A stretch of 64,000 bases of DNA from Methylomonas methanica (GTDB taxonomy: Bacteria > Pseudomonadota > Gammaproteobacteria > Methylococcales > Methylomonadaceae), in the NCBI GenBank assembly GCA_001644045.1, contig LUUF01000086.1, forward strand, positions 1 through 64,000. The letters are read 5' to 3'. This document shows positions 44,920 to 53,355 of this stretch, piece after piece. Both the position numbers and the translations under genes were made by a program. Position 1 is the stretch's first letter, and each line of letters begins with the position of its first letter. The notes beneath the pieces are model-generated. The model was given only the letters and a program-made list of their open reading frames with translations. It did not search any database and had not been told where the DNA came from.

Positions 44920-45010
44920 AAATCGATATTCGAGCCGGTTTGATTTTTTACCTGCAGAGTTTTGATGTTGGTTCAAATCGATTTTTTTTAATATTCGTTT
45001 AGGTGGAATA

Positions 45011-48000
45011 GTGAGCGATAAATTAGCAAGTGCTTTTTCAGTAAGCGCTACTCGACAGGATGGGGTTCCTCAAACAATCAGTTCGCGGCGCACGTTATCG
45101 ACTTGCGTGGCGATGGCTATCGCCGGTGTGTCGATGGCATCCGCGTTAAATGTGGAAGCCGCACCGAAAAAAAACAGCAAAACCAAAACCGTAAACAGTA
45201 AAGCGGTCAGCGATTTGGAAGCGGAAAACCAAGCCCTGCGTCAGCAGCTTGCCGCAGCCAAACAACGTGAATTGGAGTTTATCAAGAAAGGTACAACTGG
45301 CGCCGCACCAGCCGGAGCCCCTGCTGCCGGCGCAGCCACGGAAACCGCTGCCGCGCAGAATGAAGCGCAGGCAAGCGAGTTAGCCAAGAACGATGATGAC
45401 CAAAAAGCGGATTTGGGCGAGGTGGTTGTGAAGGCCAAACCCAAATTGGCGAAACTGCACGAGGTAGCGCAATCGGTATCGGTGGTATCCGGTACCGAAC
45501 TCAACCGGGAACTGTCCAGGGACTTGGGCGACATTACCCGCCGCGCTTCCAACGTACAGTTCAACCAAAACAACACGCGTGGCGCCTCGCTGTCGGTGCG
45601 CGGCTTGGGTAAACGTAGTTTCACGGAAACCCAGGATCCCAGCGTCGGTGTGACGGTGGACGGCGTACCGTATGCCTTGACGCAGTTGGCTAACTTCAGT
45701 TTTTACGACGTCGAAGCAGTGGAAGTAACGCGCGGGCCGCGCGGTACGGAAGGCGGTTTATCAGCGAGCTCTGGTAAGGTGAATGTTACCTCCAAATTGC
45801 CGACATTTGCGCCGACAGCGGAATTATCCGCTGCCTATGGGCAACGGGAGTCGCTGATATTGCAAGGTGCCTTGGGCGGTACGGTGATCGATAATTTTCT
45901 GGCATGGCGCGGTTCGTTTATCGTCGATAAGGCGCGCGGTTTTTACGAAAACGAATACGACAGGAATTACACGCTATACAACCGCGATCGCTTGAGCGGT
46001 CGCGCACAGTTGCTATTTACCCCAACTGCCAATCTGACGGCCAGATTCATCGCCGACTTCGAACCCAAACAGCCGCAGTTGCAAAACGGTTTGACCTTCT
46101 ATCACGATCAGCCTTTTAGATTTGCCGACGGCAGTCTCACGGACCGAAACGGCACATCCGCCTACTCAAAACTTAACGGCTATTTCAGTCATAGTAACCA
46201 ATTTGCGCTGACCGATACCACCAGTCCGGGTGCGATCAGCGCCGTCGGCTCAAGGGCGGCAGCCGGACAATATTTTGCGAATCGAGGTTTTACCTATAAC
46301 GACTATATCGGCGGCGAACAACGCGGCACGGTCTGGTTCGACCAAAATAAAGGCCAAACTGTCAACAACCAGGGTGCGGCTGCCTTAATTGACTGGGAAG
46401 TCGGCAATCATGTGTTGAGCTCCAGGACCGGGGTGCGCGAATATCGCTTCGACGCGCATAACGACGAAGGTACGCCGTTTGACATCAGCGTCGATGGCGG
46501 TGGCGGGGTTAAATACAATCAATGGACGCAGGAATTTAAAATCGTCAACAAACCGGGCGGCTTTCTGGATTACAAGGCGGGTGTGATCGGTTTATGGACC
46601 AAGGATAACGTAGACTCGAAAGCCGGGTGGGGCGCCGACGCCGGTGCCTGGTTTGCCACCAACGGCCAGTACAATGCTTTATATAGAAACGCCGGCACCA
46701 ATCGCGGCGCCGGCGAGGCTATCCTGAAAGACCTGTTGCAGGATGCGCGCACCTTCGAGTCTACCGAGATCCGCACCCAATCCGGTGCCATATACGGCGA
46801 ATCGGATTTGCATTTTACCGATAACTTCACCCTCACCGCCGGGGTCCGGGCCACGCATGAAGACCGTACCTCGCGCAACTATAAGATTATTTCTAAAAAC
46901 GGCGTTGGCGGAGCGTTTAATCCGGAGTCTGTACGCAATGTGGCCACCGGCGGCTTTAATTCCGATACGGCGCAATCCTTTACCGTCGATCTGGATGGTG
47001 ACGGCGTACCCGACAAAAACCCAGACGGATCCAATAAAACGGTTACCAACTCGTTCTACGGATCGACAACCAATTACGGTAAGCTCAACGCGGCGCAAAC
47101 CGGTGTAGTAGCCGGAGATGCCGTGGTGAACAGTGCCGAGCAAACCGCGCTGGCCGATTCCTTGGCGGCTCGTTACTTTGGCGGCTCCAGCTATTCGGCG
47201 TTGACCTCCGCGCAAAAAACCATGGTGGCCAACGCCAAAACCCTGCGCGCCTCGCAAATCGGCCGCTTGAATCAAACCGTCGAGGATAATTACCGGGATG
47301 TGTTGTATACCGCGCAACTGACGCCCAGCTACAAAATCAACGAAGATCTGACCACGTATTTGTCCTGGCAATACGGCGAGAAATCCGGATCGATCGCGCC
47401 GGTCAACGGTCTGCCTTTCACCGTCAAGCCGGAGGAAACCCATGCTCTGGAGCTGGGGTTGAAGTCTTTTTGGCTGGATAAGTCGATAGTGGTCAACGTC
47501 GATGCGTTTGTGATGGACATTAAAAACTATCAGCAAGCCGTGCAGGTGGTCGATCAATTCCAAACCGAAGTCAATCTGGCGCCGGGCGGTTCGGGCCTGA
47601 CAGCCTACACCACAACCCAGGGCAACGTCGGTCGGGTGCGGGTGCACGGCGTGGAACTGGACAGCGTGATCAACACCATTCCAGATTTGTCGATTCGCTT
47701 CAACGGTGCCTATAACGTTGCCGAATATCTGGATTACAAAAATGCGCCCAAACCCGATGAGCTGGGTTATCTCACCGGGGATTACGTCGATATGACCGGC
47801 CAATATCTACCGGGCGCTTCCAAATGGAATTTCAACGTCGGTGCCGAATATTCCAAGCCGATTTTCGAGAGCAAATACATCGCGCACACCAGCTTTAATA
47901 CCAACTATCAAACCGAGTTCAATAACAGCGATACCTTGTCCGCCTACGGTTGGGTGGGGGATAGAGCCAGAACGGATGCGGCGATCGGTATCGGTACCCG

Positions 48001-48133
48001 CGACAAGCATTGGGATTTGAGCCTGATCGGTAAAAACATCTTCAACGATAGAGCTCACGAAGTTGGCTGGAACTCCTTCGGACCTGATCCTTATCCTCGC
48101 TGGTTCGGCATTCAGCTAAGCGGGAAAATTTAG
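45011..48133 (+). CDS. TonB-dependent outer-membrane receptor with coiled-coil N-terminal extension
   Basis: A 1040-residue receptor starting at GTG with AGGTGG ahead. A long signal (residues 1-51) is followed by a Lys-rich linker, a short coiled coil (VSDLEAENQALRQQLAAAKQREL, about 67-90), an Ala-rich spacer and then a TonB box-like LGEVVVKAK near 137. The plug domain (about 150-270, SVRGLGKR, VEAVEVTRGPRG) and the 22-strand barrel follow; the last residue pattern WFGIQLSGKI is a proper outer-membrane C-terminus. The substrate is unknown. The neighbouring receptor (48441-51212) shares the whole N-terminal design, so they are paralogues. It has its own sigma-54 promoter. Confidence 0.93.
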   Translation: MSDKLASAFSVSATRQDGVPQTISSRRTLSTCVAMAIAGVSMASALNVEAAPKKNSKTKTVNSKAVSDLEAENQALRQQLAAAKQRELEFIKKGTTGAAPAGAPAAGAATETAAAQNEAQASELAKNDDDQKADLGEVVVKAKPKLAKLHEVAQSVSVVSGTELNRELSRDLGDITRRASNVQFNQNNTRGASLSVRGLGKRSFTETQDPSVGVTVDGVPYALTQLANFSFYDVEAVEVTRGPRGTEGGLSASSGKVNVTSKLPTFAPTAELSAAYGQRESLILQGALGGTVIDNFLAWRGSFIVDKARGFYENEYDRNYTLYNRDRLSGRAQLLFTPTANLTARFIADFEPKQPQLQNGLTFYHDQPFRFADGSLTDRNGTSAYSKLNGYFSHSNQFALTDTTSPGAISAVGSRAAAGQYFANRGFTYNDYIGGEQRGTVWFDQNKGQTVNNQGAAALIDWEVGNHVLSSRTGVREYRFDAHNDEGTPFDISVDGGGGVKYNQWTQEFKIVNKPGGFLDYKAGVIGLWTKDNVDSKAGWGADAGAWFATNGQYNALYRNAGTNRGAGEAILKDLLQDARTFESTEIRTQSGAIYGESDLHFTDNFTLTAGVRATHEDRTSRNYKIISKNGVGGAFNPESVRNVATGGFNSDTAQSFTVDLDGDGVPDKNPDGSNKTVTNSFYGSTTNYGKLNAAQTGVVAGDAVVNSAEQTALADSLAARYFGGSSYSALTSAQKTMVANAKTLRASQIGRLNQTVEDNYRDVLYTAQLTPSYKINEDLTTYLSWQYGEKSGSIAPVNGLPFTVKPEETHALELGLKSFWLDKSIVVNVDAFVMDIKNYQQAVQVVDQFQTEVNLAPGGSGLTAYTTTQGNVGRVRVHGVELDSVINTIPDLSIRFNGAYNVAEYLDYKNAPKPDELGYLTGDYVDMTGQYLPGASKWNFNVGAEYSKPIFESKYIAHTSFNTNYQTEFNNSDTLSAYGWVGDRARTDAAIGIGTRDKHWDLSLIGKNIFNDRAHEVGWNSFGPDPYPRWFGIQLSGKI

Positions 48134-48162
48134 GATTGAATCCGGTTTGTAATCGGCGGGTG

Positions 48163-48220
48163 AAACTGTTGATAGGCAGGCAGTTAGTCAGCAAAGGCTG
48201 ATGGTCTTTCAACAGTTTTT
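48163..48220 (+). terminator. Terminator of the first TonB-dependent receptor gene
   Basis: AAACTGTTGA (48163-48172) and TCAACAGTTT (48209-48218) form a perfect 10-bp stem ending in a T-run. The 36-base loop contains part of the next promoter's candidate activator site (48188-48204). Termination here would separate the two receptor genes, consistent with the second having its own promoter. Confidence 0.65.
48188..48204. promoter_or_regulatory. Weak candidate activator-binding site
   Basis: TCAGCAAAGGCTGATGG shares the left half TCAGCA and spacing with the other sites but only four of six bases in the right half. It is 134 bp before the promoter at 48339. It overlaps the loop of the terminator hairpin. 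Confidence 0.3.
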
Positions 48221-48338
48221 CATCCGGCGGCTTTTTCATGGCGTTAGAGAGGCGGATAAATTGGATTTTAAAATTGCTATTTGAATTCAATTGTTTAAAT
48301 AGAAATTATGGGTGTTTTGGAGGATGTTTGGCTCCCTG

Positions 48339-48354
48339 TGGCATGGTCGTTGCG
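48339..48354 (+). promoter_or_regulatory. Sigma-54 promoter of the second TonB-dependent receptor
   Basis: TGGCATGGTCGTTGCG has the full TGGCA-TG-N4-TTGC pattern with correct spacing. The predicted start near 48366 gives a 75-base leader to the GTG at 48441. Confidence 0.85.
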
Positions 48355-48440
48355 TAGAGCGTTACAGAAAGTTCGAATTGCGGGCGTCGTAGTGGCGTTG
48401 GTTCGAATTGGTTTTTGTAACACTTCGAATAGGTGAGATC

Positions 48441-51212
48441 GTGAAGGAAAATTTAATTGGGAGCCTGTCGGCGGACAACATTGAATCGGTGAAAGTGCCG
48501 TTGCACATCAGCAATCGGCGTGGTTTGTCGGTGTGCGTGGCAATGGCAATAGCGGGTGGTTCGATGCTAATTGCCACCGATGCGACCGCCCAAACGGCGT
48601 CGGTGAAAAAAAGCACGAAAAAGACCGGAAATAAACCGGTTGCCGATACCACGGTCAGCGATTTACAGGCGCAAGTCGACCGCTTGAGCCGAGAACTGGA
48701 GGCGTCTAAACGTCGCGAGCAAGATCTGCTCAAGAAGGGTGTGGCTACTGCGCCTGCTGCGGCTGGCGCTGCCGACGCAACTGCGCTAACCAGCCAGGAG
48801 CCGGACAATGTCGTGGCCGCTGCCGAGCCTGAACCGGAAGAAAAAGCCGACGAGCCGCAAAACCTGTCGGAAGTGGTAGTAACGTCACGACGTAAGGAAG
48901 AAAAGTTACAGGAAGTGCCGATTCCGGTGGCGGTAATCAACCGGGAAACGCTGGAGCGGGATAACGTGGTGTCCGTACAAGATTTTTCCCGGCGCGCGCC
49001 TAACCTGGGTGTGACGTCGGCGAATGCCCGGCAAACCAGTATTGCGTTGCGGGGTTTGGGTAAAAACAGCGGTAACGAGTCTATGGAGTCCAGTGTCGGG
49101 GTGATGGTAGACAACGTCTGGCGTGCTTGGGTCGGTTCGGCGTGGGCCAATTTTGCCGACCTGGACCAGGTGGAAGTGTTGCGCGGACCGCAAGGTACGC
49201 TGCAAGGCAAAAACAGTAACTTGGGTTTGCTGAACATTACCACCAAGGCGCCATCGTTCAAAAATAGCTATTACGTGGATGGATTCGCCGGAGACCGGGA
49301 CACGCTGCAAGGCAAATTCGGGGCAACGGGTACCATCTTGCCTGGACTTTTGGCCTATCGGGCATCCGGATTTATTGATAAGCGAGACGGGTACATAAAA
49401 AATTATGACATTCATCGTAGTGAAGGAGATCTTGGCGAGACCAATGCACTTGGCGGACGTTTGCAATTCTTGCTTACACCTAGCGAAGTATTGAGTGCCA
49501 AGGTCATCGTCGACAAAACAGCGTCCACGCAAACGATGAGCGTACAACCGCTAATTGCCGACCCGTCGACTTTCGCGAATGGTACTTCAAGGGGTACAAC
49601 GTTTAGTACGCGCCTGGCGCGAAACTGGTTCGACCCGGTGCGTAGTAACGGTCAACCCTTGGCGATCATCGGCGATCCGCGAGCGATGGCGAACAACGAG
49701 CGCCGGCAATCGCGTGGCGACGGTTCCGGCGTATCGGCTGAAATTAACTACGATGCGTTGGGGCATAGATTTACCTCGATTTCCGCTTGGCGCGATGCGT
49801 TGTTTGAACCTAATCACGATGGTGAGAGCAGTACCGCTGATATTGAGCGTATTAGTGGTTGGACGGTTAAAAACGAACAGTGGTCGCAGGAGCTGCGCAT
49901 AAGCTCGAAAGAGAAAGGGCCTATAGATTATCAGGCCGGTGTGTTCGCGATGCGCACCATTGCGGATACGTTTAACCAACGTCTGTTTGGTGGCGATGCG
50001 GGGGCGTTTTATGCCAGTGATGCGCAATATTCAACCTTGAACAGTAACGCTATCGGACGGCAAATGATGGGGGCTTCGCTAAATAACGTGATGTACAGGC
50101 AAAGCGTCGTACCCGCTACCGATAGTTATGCGGCGTATGGACAAATCAACTGGCATGTGACGGATGACGCCACGGTGACCGTGGGTTTACGCGATACCTT
50201 CGAACGGCGGGAAAGTACCGGCTGGAGCCACCCGATCGGCGGCGTTAACTTGGACACTCTTGGTGCTCAGATCGGAGCTTCAGCAGGTCAAATAGCTGCC
50301 GCAAAAGCAGTACGCAGCGGCCGCTTGGGCTCCGAGTGGGATGCGCCTCGGCAAGGATTCGACCAAAACTCGCAAAACTGGTTGCTCAATCCAAGCTATA
50401 AGGTCAACAAGGATTTGATGGTCTACGGGTCGGTAGCCGGCGGCAACAAATCAGGCGCGGCGCAATTTAACCTGAATACCGGTAAGGTCGAAAACGTCAA
50501 TCCTGAAAACGTGATGGATTATGAATTTGGGATTAAAAGCACCTGGCTGGATCGTAAATTGGTGGCCAACGTCAACTTTTACCAAACCGATATCGAAGGC
50601 TTTCAGTCGCAGTTGGTTATTCCCTGCACGATTGGCGTGGATGGCTGCACCACCGGCAACCGTACCACCTTGGGCAATATCAAGGGCATTCAATTGCGCG
50701 GTATCGAATTGGAGACCAATTACGATATTACCCCAGGTTTGAGTGTGTTCTTGAACGGTTCATTCAATCGCGCAATCTACACCGATTTTGCCAACGCGCC
50801 TTGCCCGCCGGAGGCTAATAACAATGGTACTTGCGATCAGACCGGTATGACCTTGCCGAATGCGCCGACCTTCACGGCCAACTATGGTGTCGATTATCGC
50901 GCGCCGCTGACCTTTGGTTACGGTAATGATTATGGCTTGCAATGGCATGCGTATTTGATCGACAGCTATAAATCCACCGCGAATTACAACTCTAATTTGT
51001 CGACATATGGCAAGCAACCGGCTTACCACGTGACTGATGGCGGGATTGGCGTAGGCACCAAGAATGGCAAGTACAACCTGGATTTGGTCGGTAGGAACAT
51101 CTTCGACACGATCTATTTTACTAATGTCGGTAACTATACCAACAACAGTGCCGTTAGTGCCGCCTTCGGCGATGCGCGTTACTACGGGGTGCACTTTAGA
51201 GCCAAATTCTAA
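48441..51212 (+). CDS. TonB-dependent outer-membrane receptor, paralogue of the preceding one
   Basis: A 923-residue receptor from the GTG at 48441, which has AGGTGAG four bases upstream, exactly as in the first receptor; an in-frame TTG at 48408 would overlap the leader and is unlikely. The N-terminus repeats the design of the neighbour: signal with CVAMAIAGGSML, Lys-rich linker, coiled coil (VSDLQAQVDRLSRELEASKRREQDLLKKG), Ala-rich spacer and TonB box NLSEVVVTSRR. The plug has ALRGLGKNSGNESMESSVGVMVDNV and VEVLRGPQGTLQGKN, and the barrel ends YYGVHFRAKF. Being followed 74 bp later by an SMP-30-like gene on the same strand, it probably shares that transcript. Substrate unknown. Confidence 0.92.
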   Translation: MKENLIGSLSADNIESVKVPLHISNRRGLSVCVAMAIAGGSMLIATDATAQTASVKKSTKKTGNKPVADTTVSDLQAQVDRLSRELEASKRREQDLLKKGVATAPAAAGAADATALTSQEPDNVVAAAEPEPEEKADEPQNLSEVVVTSRRKEEKLQEVPIPVAVINRETLERDNVVSVQDFSRRAPNLGVTSANARQTSIALRGLGKNSGNESMESSVGVMVDNVWRAWVGSAWANFADLDQVEVLRGPQGTLQGKNSNLGLLNITTKAPSFKNSYYVDGFAGDRDTLQGKFGATGTILPGLLAYRASGFIDKRDGYIKNYDIHRSEGDLGETNALGGRLQFLLTPSEVLSAKVIVDKTASTQTMSVQPLIADPSTFANGTSRGTTFSTRLARNWFDPVRSNGQPLAIIGDPRAMANNERRQSRGDGSGVSAEINYDALGHRFTSISAWRDALFEPNHDGESSTADIERISGWTVKNEQWSQELRISSKEKGPIDYQAGVFAMRTIADTFNQRLFGGDAGAFYASDAQYSTLNSNAIGRQMMGASLNNVMYRQSVVPATDSYAAYGQINWHVTDDATVTVGLRDTFERRESTGWSHPIGGVNLDTLGAQIGASAGQIAAAKAVRSGRLGSEWDAPRQGFDQNSQNWLLNPSYKVNKDLMVYGSVAGGNKSGAAQFNLNTGKVENVNPENVMDYEFGIKSTWLDRKLVANVNFYQTDIEGFQSQLVIPCTIGVDGCTTGNRTTLGNIKGIQLRGIELETNYDITPGLSVFLNGSFNRAIYTDFANAPCPPEANNNGTCDQTGMTLPNAPTFTANYGVDYRAPLTFGYGNDYGLQWHAYLIDSYKSTANYNSNLSTYGKQPAYHVTDGGIGVGTKNGKYNLDLVGRNIFDTIYFTNVGNYTNNSAVSAAFGDARYYGVHFRAKF

Positions 51213-51286
51213 TTTTTACACGCGCCGGGCGGCTAGGTCGTCGTCCGGCAAACTGATTTATCGAAACATTTGCAAAGGAAATACTT

Positions 51287-52246
51287 ATGTTATCTAAACA
51301 CTTATATTTACTGGGTTTTGGCGCGTTGATTTACGGGGCGGCCGCTTGCGCGGACGACCCGGTTACGCCCGCTATTCCCGGTGTTTCCGCCGGTGGCGTA
51401 GTAGCCGAGCTAATCAAGGATGGCTTTAACGGTACGGAAGGGCCGATCGGCTATACCGACGGCAGTTTATTGTTCACGGAAACCCAAGCCAACAAAATCG
51501 TACGTATCGGTTTGGACGGTAAAGTCTCGACGTTTCTGGAAAACTCCAACGGCGCTAACGGTTTGGCTTTGACGCCCGATGGCGAAATCGTCGCGGTGCA
51601 AACCGTCAAAACCAAAGTCGGCGTTGTCTATCCGGCCAATAAGAAAAATACCTTGGCCGAAAAGTATCAAGGCACCGCATTTCAACGTCCGAACGATTTA
51701 GTACGCGCCAGCAACGGCGGTATCTACTTTACCGATAGCGGTACGCGGCCGAGCAAGGAAAATCCTAATCCGCCACCATCGCATCCCGGCGTGTTTTATA
51801 TTTCGCCGGGCGGCGAGCTTAAGCAACTGGCAACCGACATCGAGCGTCCCAACGGTATTCAATTGAGCAAGGACGAAAAAGTATTGTATGTCGCGAATAC
51901 CCAAGGCGAACATATTTTGGCTTACGACATTGCCGCTGACGGCTCGATTCAGAATCGCCGCAATTTTGCCAAGCTGGACGGTTGGAAAAAAGGCGAGGAC
52001 GGTACGTGGTCCAGCGGCGCCGATGGTTTGGCAATTGACAATGACGGCAGATTGTATGTCGCTTCCAATTCCGGCGTGGAAATCATCAGTGCCAAAGGTG
52101 AGTCGTTGGGTGTGATTCCATTACCCAAAAAGCCGCAAAATCTGGCCTTCGCGGGTATCGATAAGAAAACCCTTTATGTAGTTGGTCGCGGCGCGGCCTA
52201 CAAAATTCCTTTACTGACTACTGGTCTTAGCAGTCGGCCTAAATAG
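51287..52246 (+). CDS. SMP-30/gluconolactonase-like exported beta-propeller
   Basis: A 319-residue protein with a signal peptide (residues 1-21, LGFGALIYGAAACADD; the Cys might make it a lipoprotein). The six-bladed SMP-30 propeller motifs are present: NGTEGPIGYTDGSLLFTETQ (metal-binding Glu), FQRPNDLVRASNGGIYFTDSG (Asn/Asp), IERPNGIQLSKDEKVLYVANT and SSGADGLAIDNDGRLYVAS (Asp). Enzymes of this family hydrolyse lactones or organophosphates with a Ca or Zn ion. It starts 74 bp after the second TonB receptor and ends before a strong terminator, so the two form one sigma-54-driven unit: uptake plus periplasmic hydrolysis is the obvious inference. Confidence 0.88.
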   Translation: MLSKHLYLLGFGALIYGAAACADDPVTPAIPGVSAGGVVAELIKDGFNGTEGPIGYTDGSLLFTETQANKIVRIGLDGKVSTFLENSNGANGLALTPDGEIVAVQTVKTKVGVVYPANKKNTLAEKYQGTAFQRPNDLVRASNGGIYFTDSGTRPSKENPNPPPSHPGVFYISPGGELKQLATDIERPNGIQLSKDEKVLYVANTQGEHILAYDIAADGSIQNRRNFAKLDGWKKGEDGTWSSGADGLAIDNDGRLYVASNSGVEIISAKGESLGVIPLPKKPQNLAFAGIDKKTLYVVGRGAAYKIPLLTTGLSSRPK

Positions 52247-52361
52247 GGTGGTTTGTGTGGCGTATCTCAATCGCCGTACCGGGTTCTTAACAATAGCGTC
52301 GCTGTTGCGAATTTAAGGGCCCACCGCAATCATTCATCAAGCTCTCGTGGTGATAACCTCC

Positions 52362-52396
52362 AACGGGCAAGGATTTATCCTTAGCCCGTTTTTTTT
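52362..52396 (+). terminator. Rho-independent terminator of the receptor/SMP-30 operon
   Basis: ACGGGC-AAGGA-TTTAT-TCCTT-GCCCGT-like stem (AACGGGCAAGGA with TCCTTAGCCCGTT) followed by eight T. It ends transcription about 115 bases after the SMP-30 stop and isolates the next sigma-54 promoter. Confidence 0.92.
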
Positions 52397-52524
52397 GTCC
52401 GGCGTTTTTTGCCGGACTCCCAGTTTCGCGGATCGGGAAGTTACAAAGTTCCTATCTGGCCTATCCGTACGCCTCCTTTCTAAATACCAAAAAAACTTTA
52501 AATGGTTGGCGTGGTGCTAGCCCA

Positions 52525-52541
52525 GCAACAGTGCGTGTTGC
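52525..52541. promoter_or_regulatory. Candidate activator-binding palindrome (perfect)
   Basis: GCAACAGTGCGTGTTGC is a perfect 6+5+6 palindrome and the best member of the TCARCA-N5-TGTTGC set. It lies 150 bp upstream of the sigma-54 promoter at 52692. Confidence 0.55.
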
Positions 52542-52691
52542 GACCCTGCTGAATTTCCACCAGTTGCCCGGAGTTAACTTGGCAGTTTATAGATTCATAA
52601 CGCGAATTCGGATGAATTTTAAATAAATATTATGTTTTAAATCAATTAGTAACGAGCTGAATATCGTTTAGCAGGGGTGGCGTATTTCGGG

Positions 52692-52707
52692 TGGCATGCT
52701 AGTTGCT
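52692..52707 (+). promoter_or_regulatory. Sigma-54 promoter of the rhodanese-DUF1549-DUF1501 operon
   Basis: TGGCATGCTAGTTGCT is a near-perfect -24/-12 element, differing from consensus only at the sixth base. The predicted start near 52719 gives a 65-base leader before the ATG at 52784. Confidence 0.87.
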
Positions 52708-52783
52708 TTATAGCTAATGAGGAACCTTATTTACGCGCGATAAACCGTGCAGTTAGCAAAATTAATAATAGGAAGAAATTTCG

Positions 52784-53290
52784 ATGAAAAACACGACCAC
52801 TGCTGCTTTATTGGCTCTGATCTTGGCAGCTCCGGTAGCTTTTGCCGCCGACGCGGACGCCGGCAAAAAAACCGAGGCGCCAGCTGCGCGGCCATATACC
52901 TATAAGACTCCAAAATTGAATCGCGCTGAAATCGATGCCTTGCTCGCCAAACCCGAGCAAGTGTTGTTTATCGATGTGCGTCGTCCGGATGAAATCAGCA
53001 AGATCGGCACCTTTCCCGTCTATTTGAACGTACAACTCGATGAGTTGGATAAGGTTTTGCCGTTCATTCCTAAGGAACGCTCAATCGTCACCGTTTCCAA
53101 TCACGCCGGCCGTGCCGGTAAATCCGCCGATTTGCTGGCTGAAAAGGGTTTCAAAGTGGTAGGCGCGATAGGTTCGCAAAACTATGAAGAAGAGGGCGGC
53201 AAGATTACCAAAATCGTCCCGCCCGCGCCTAAGCCTGAAGAGCATGCCAAAGAACAAGAGCATAGCAAAGGTCACAAGCACAAAGGTTAA
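52784..53290 (+). CDS. Exported rhodanese-like protein lacking the catalytic cysteine, with His-rich tail
   Basis: A 168-residue protein with a signal peptide (residues 1-22, ending AFAAD). A single rhodanese domain follows (LFIDVRRPDEISKIG, NVQLDELDKVLPFIP, GRAGKSADLLAEKGFKVVGAIG). Where active rhodaneses have a Cys at the start of the C-x-x-G-x-R/K-S loop, this one reads VSNHAGRAGKS, so there is no nucleophile; the mature protein contains no Cys at all. The C-terminus EEHAKEQEHSKGHKHKG is His-rich and could bind metal. It is first in a sigma-54-driven operon with the DUF1549/DUF1553 and DUF1501 genes and is probably a binding or scaffold protein, not a sulfurtransferase. Confidence 0.82.
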   Translation: MKNTTTAALLALILAAPVAFAADADAGKKTEAPAARPYTYKTPKLNRAEIDALLAKPEQVLFIDVRRPDEISKIGTFPVYLNVQLDELDKVLPFIPKERSIVTVSNHAGRAGKSADLLAEKGFKVVGAIGSQNYEEEGGKITKIVPPAPKPEEHAKEQEHSKGHKHKG

Positions 53291-53355
53291 TTTCCGGATT
53301 GAAGTCGGGTGATGCCCGGCTTCGTTCCATCAAGCTGATATTTTGGAGGAATTCA

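Larger units (their letters stand above)
44383..45010. other. Divergent regulatory region with two sigma-54 promoters
   Basis: About 630 bases between the arylsulfotransferase-like gene (minus) and the first TonB receptor (plus). It carries a sigma-54 promoter for each, plus one candidate activator site at 44735. No coding frame is supported. Confidence 0.6.
52247..52783. other. Regulatory region before the rhodanese-DUF1549-DUF1501 operon
   Basis: About 540 bases containing the terminator of the SMP-30 gene, one strong activator-site palindrome and one sigma-54 promoter, each listed separately. No gene is seen. Confidence 0.65.

Noticed and set aside
45011..51212. Assigning the two receptors to lanthanide, methanobactin or siderophore uptake
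   Set aside because: Nothing in the plug or the neighbouring genes points to one substrate; no lanthanophore, methanobactin or siderophore biosynthesis gene is present.
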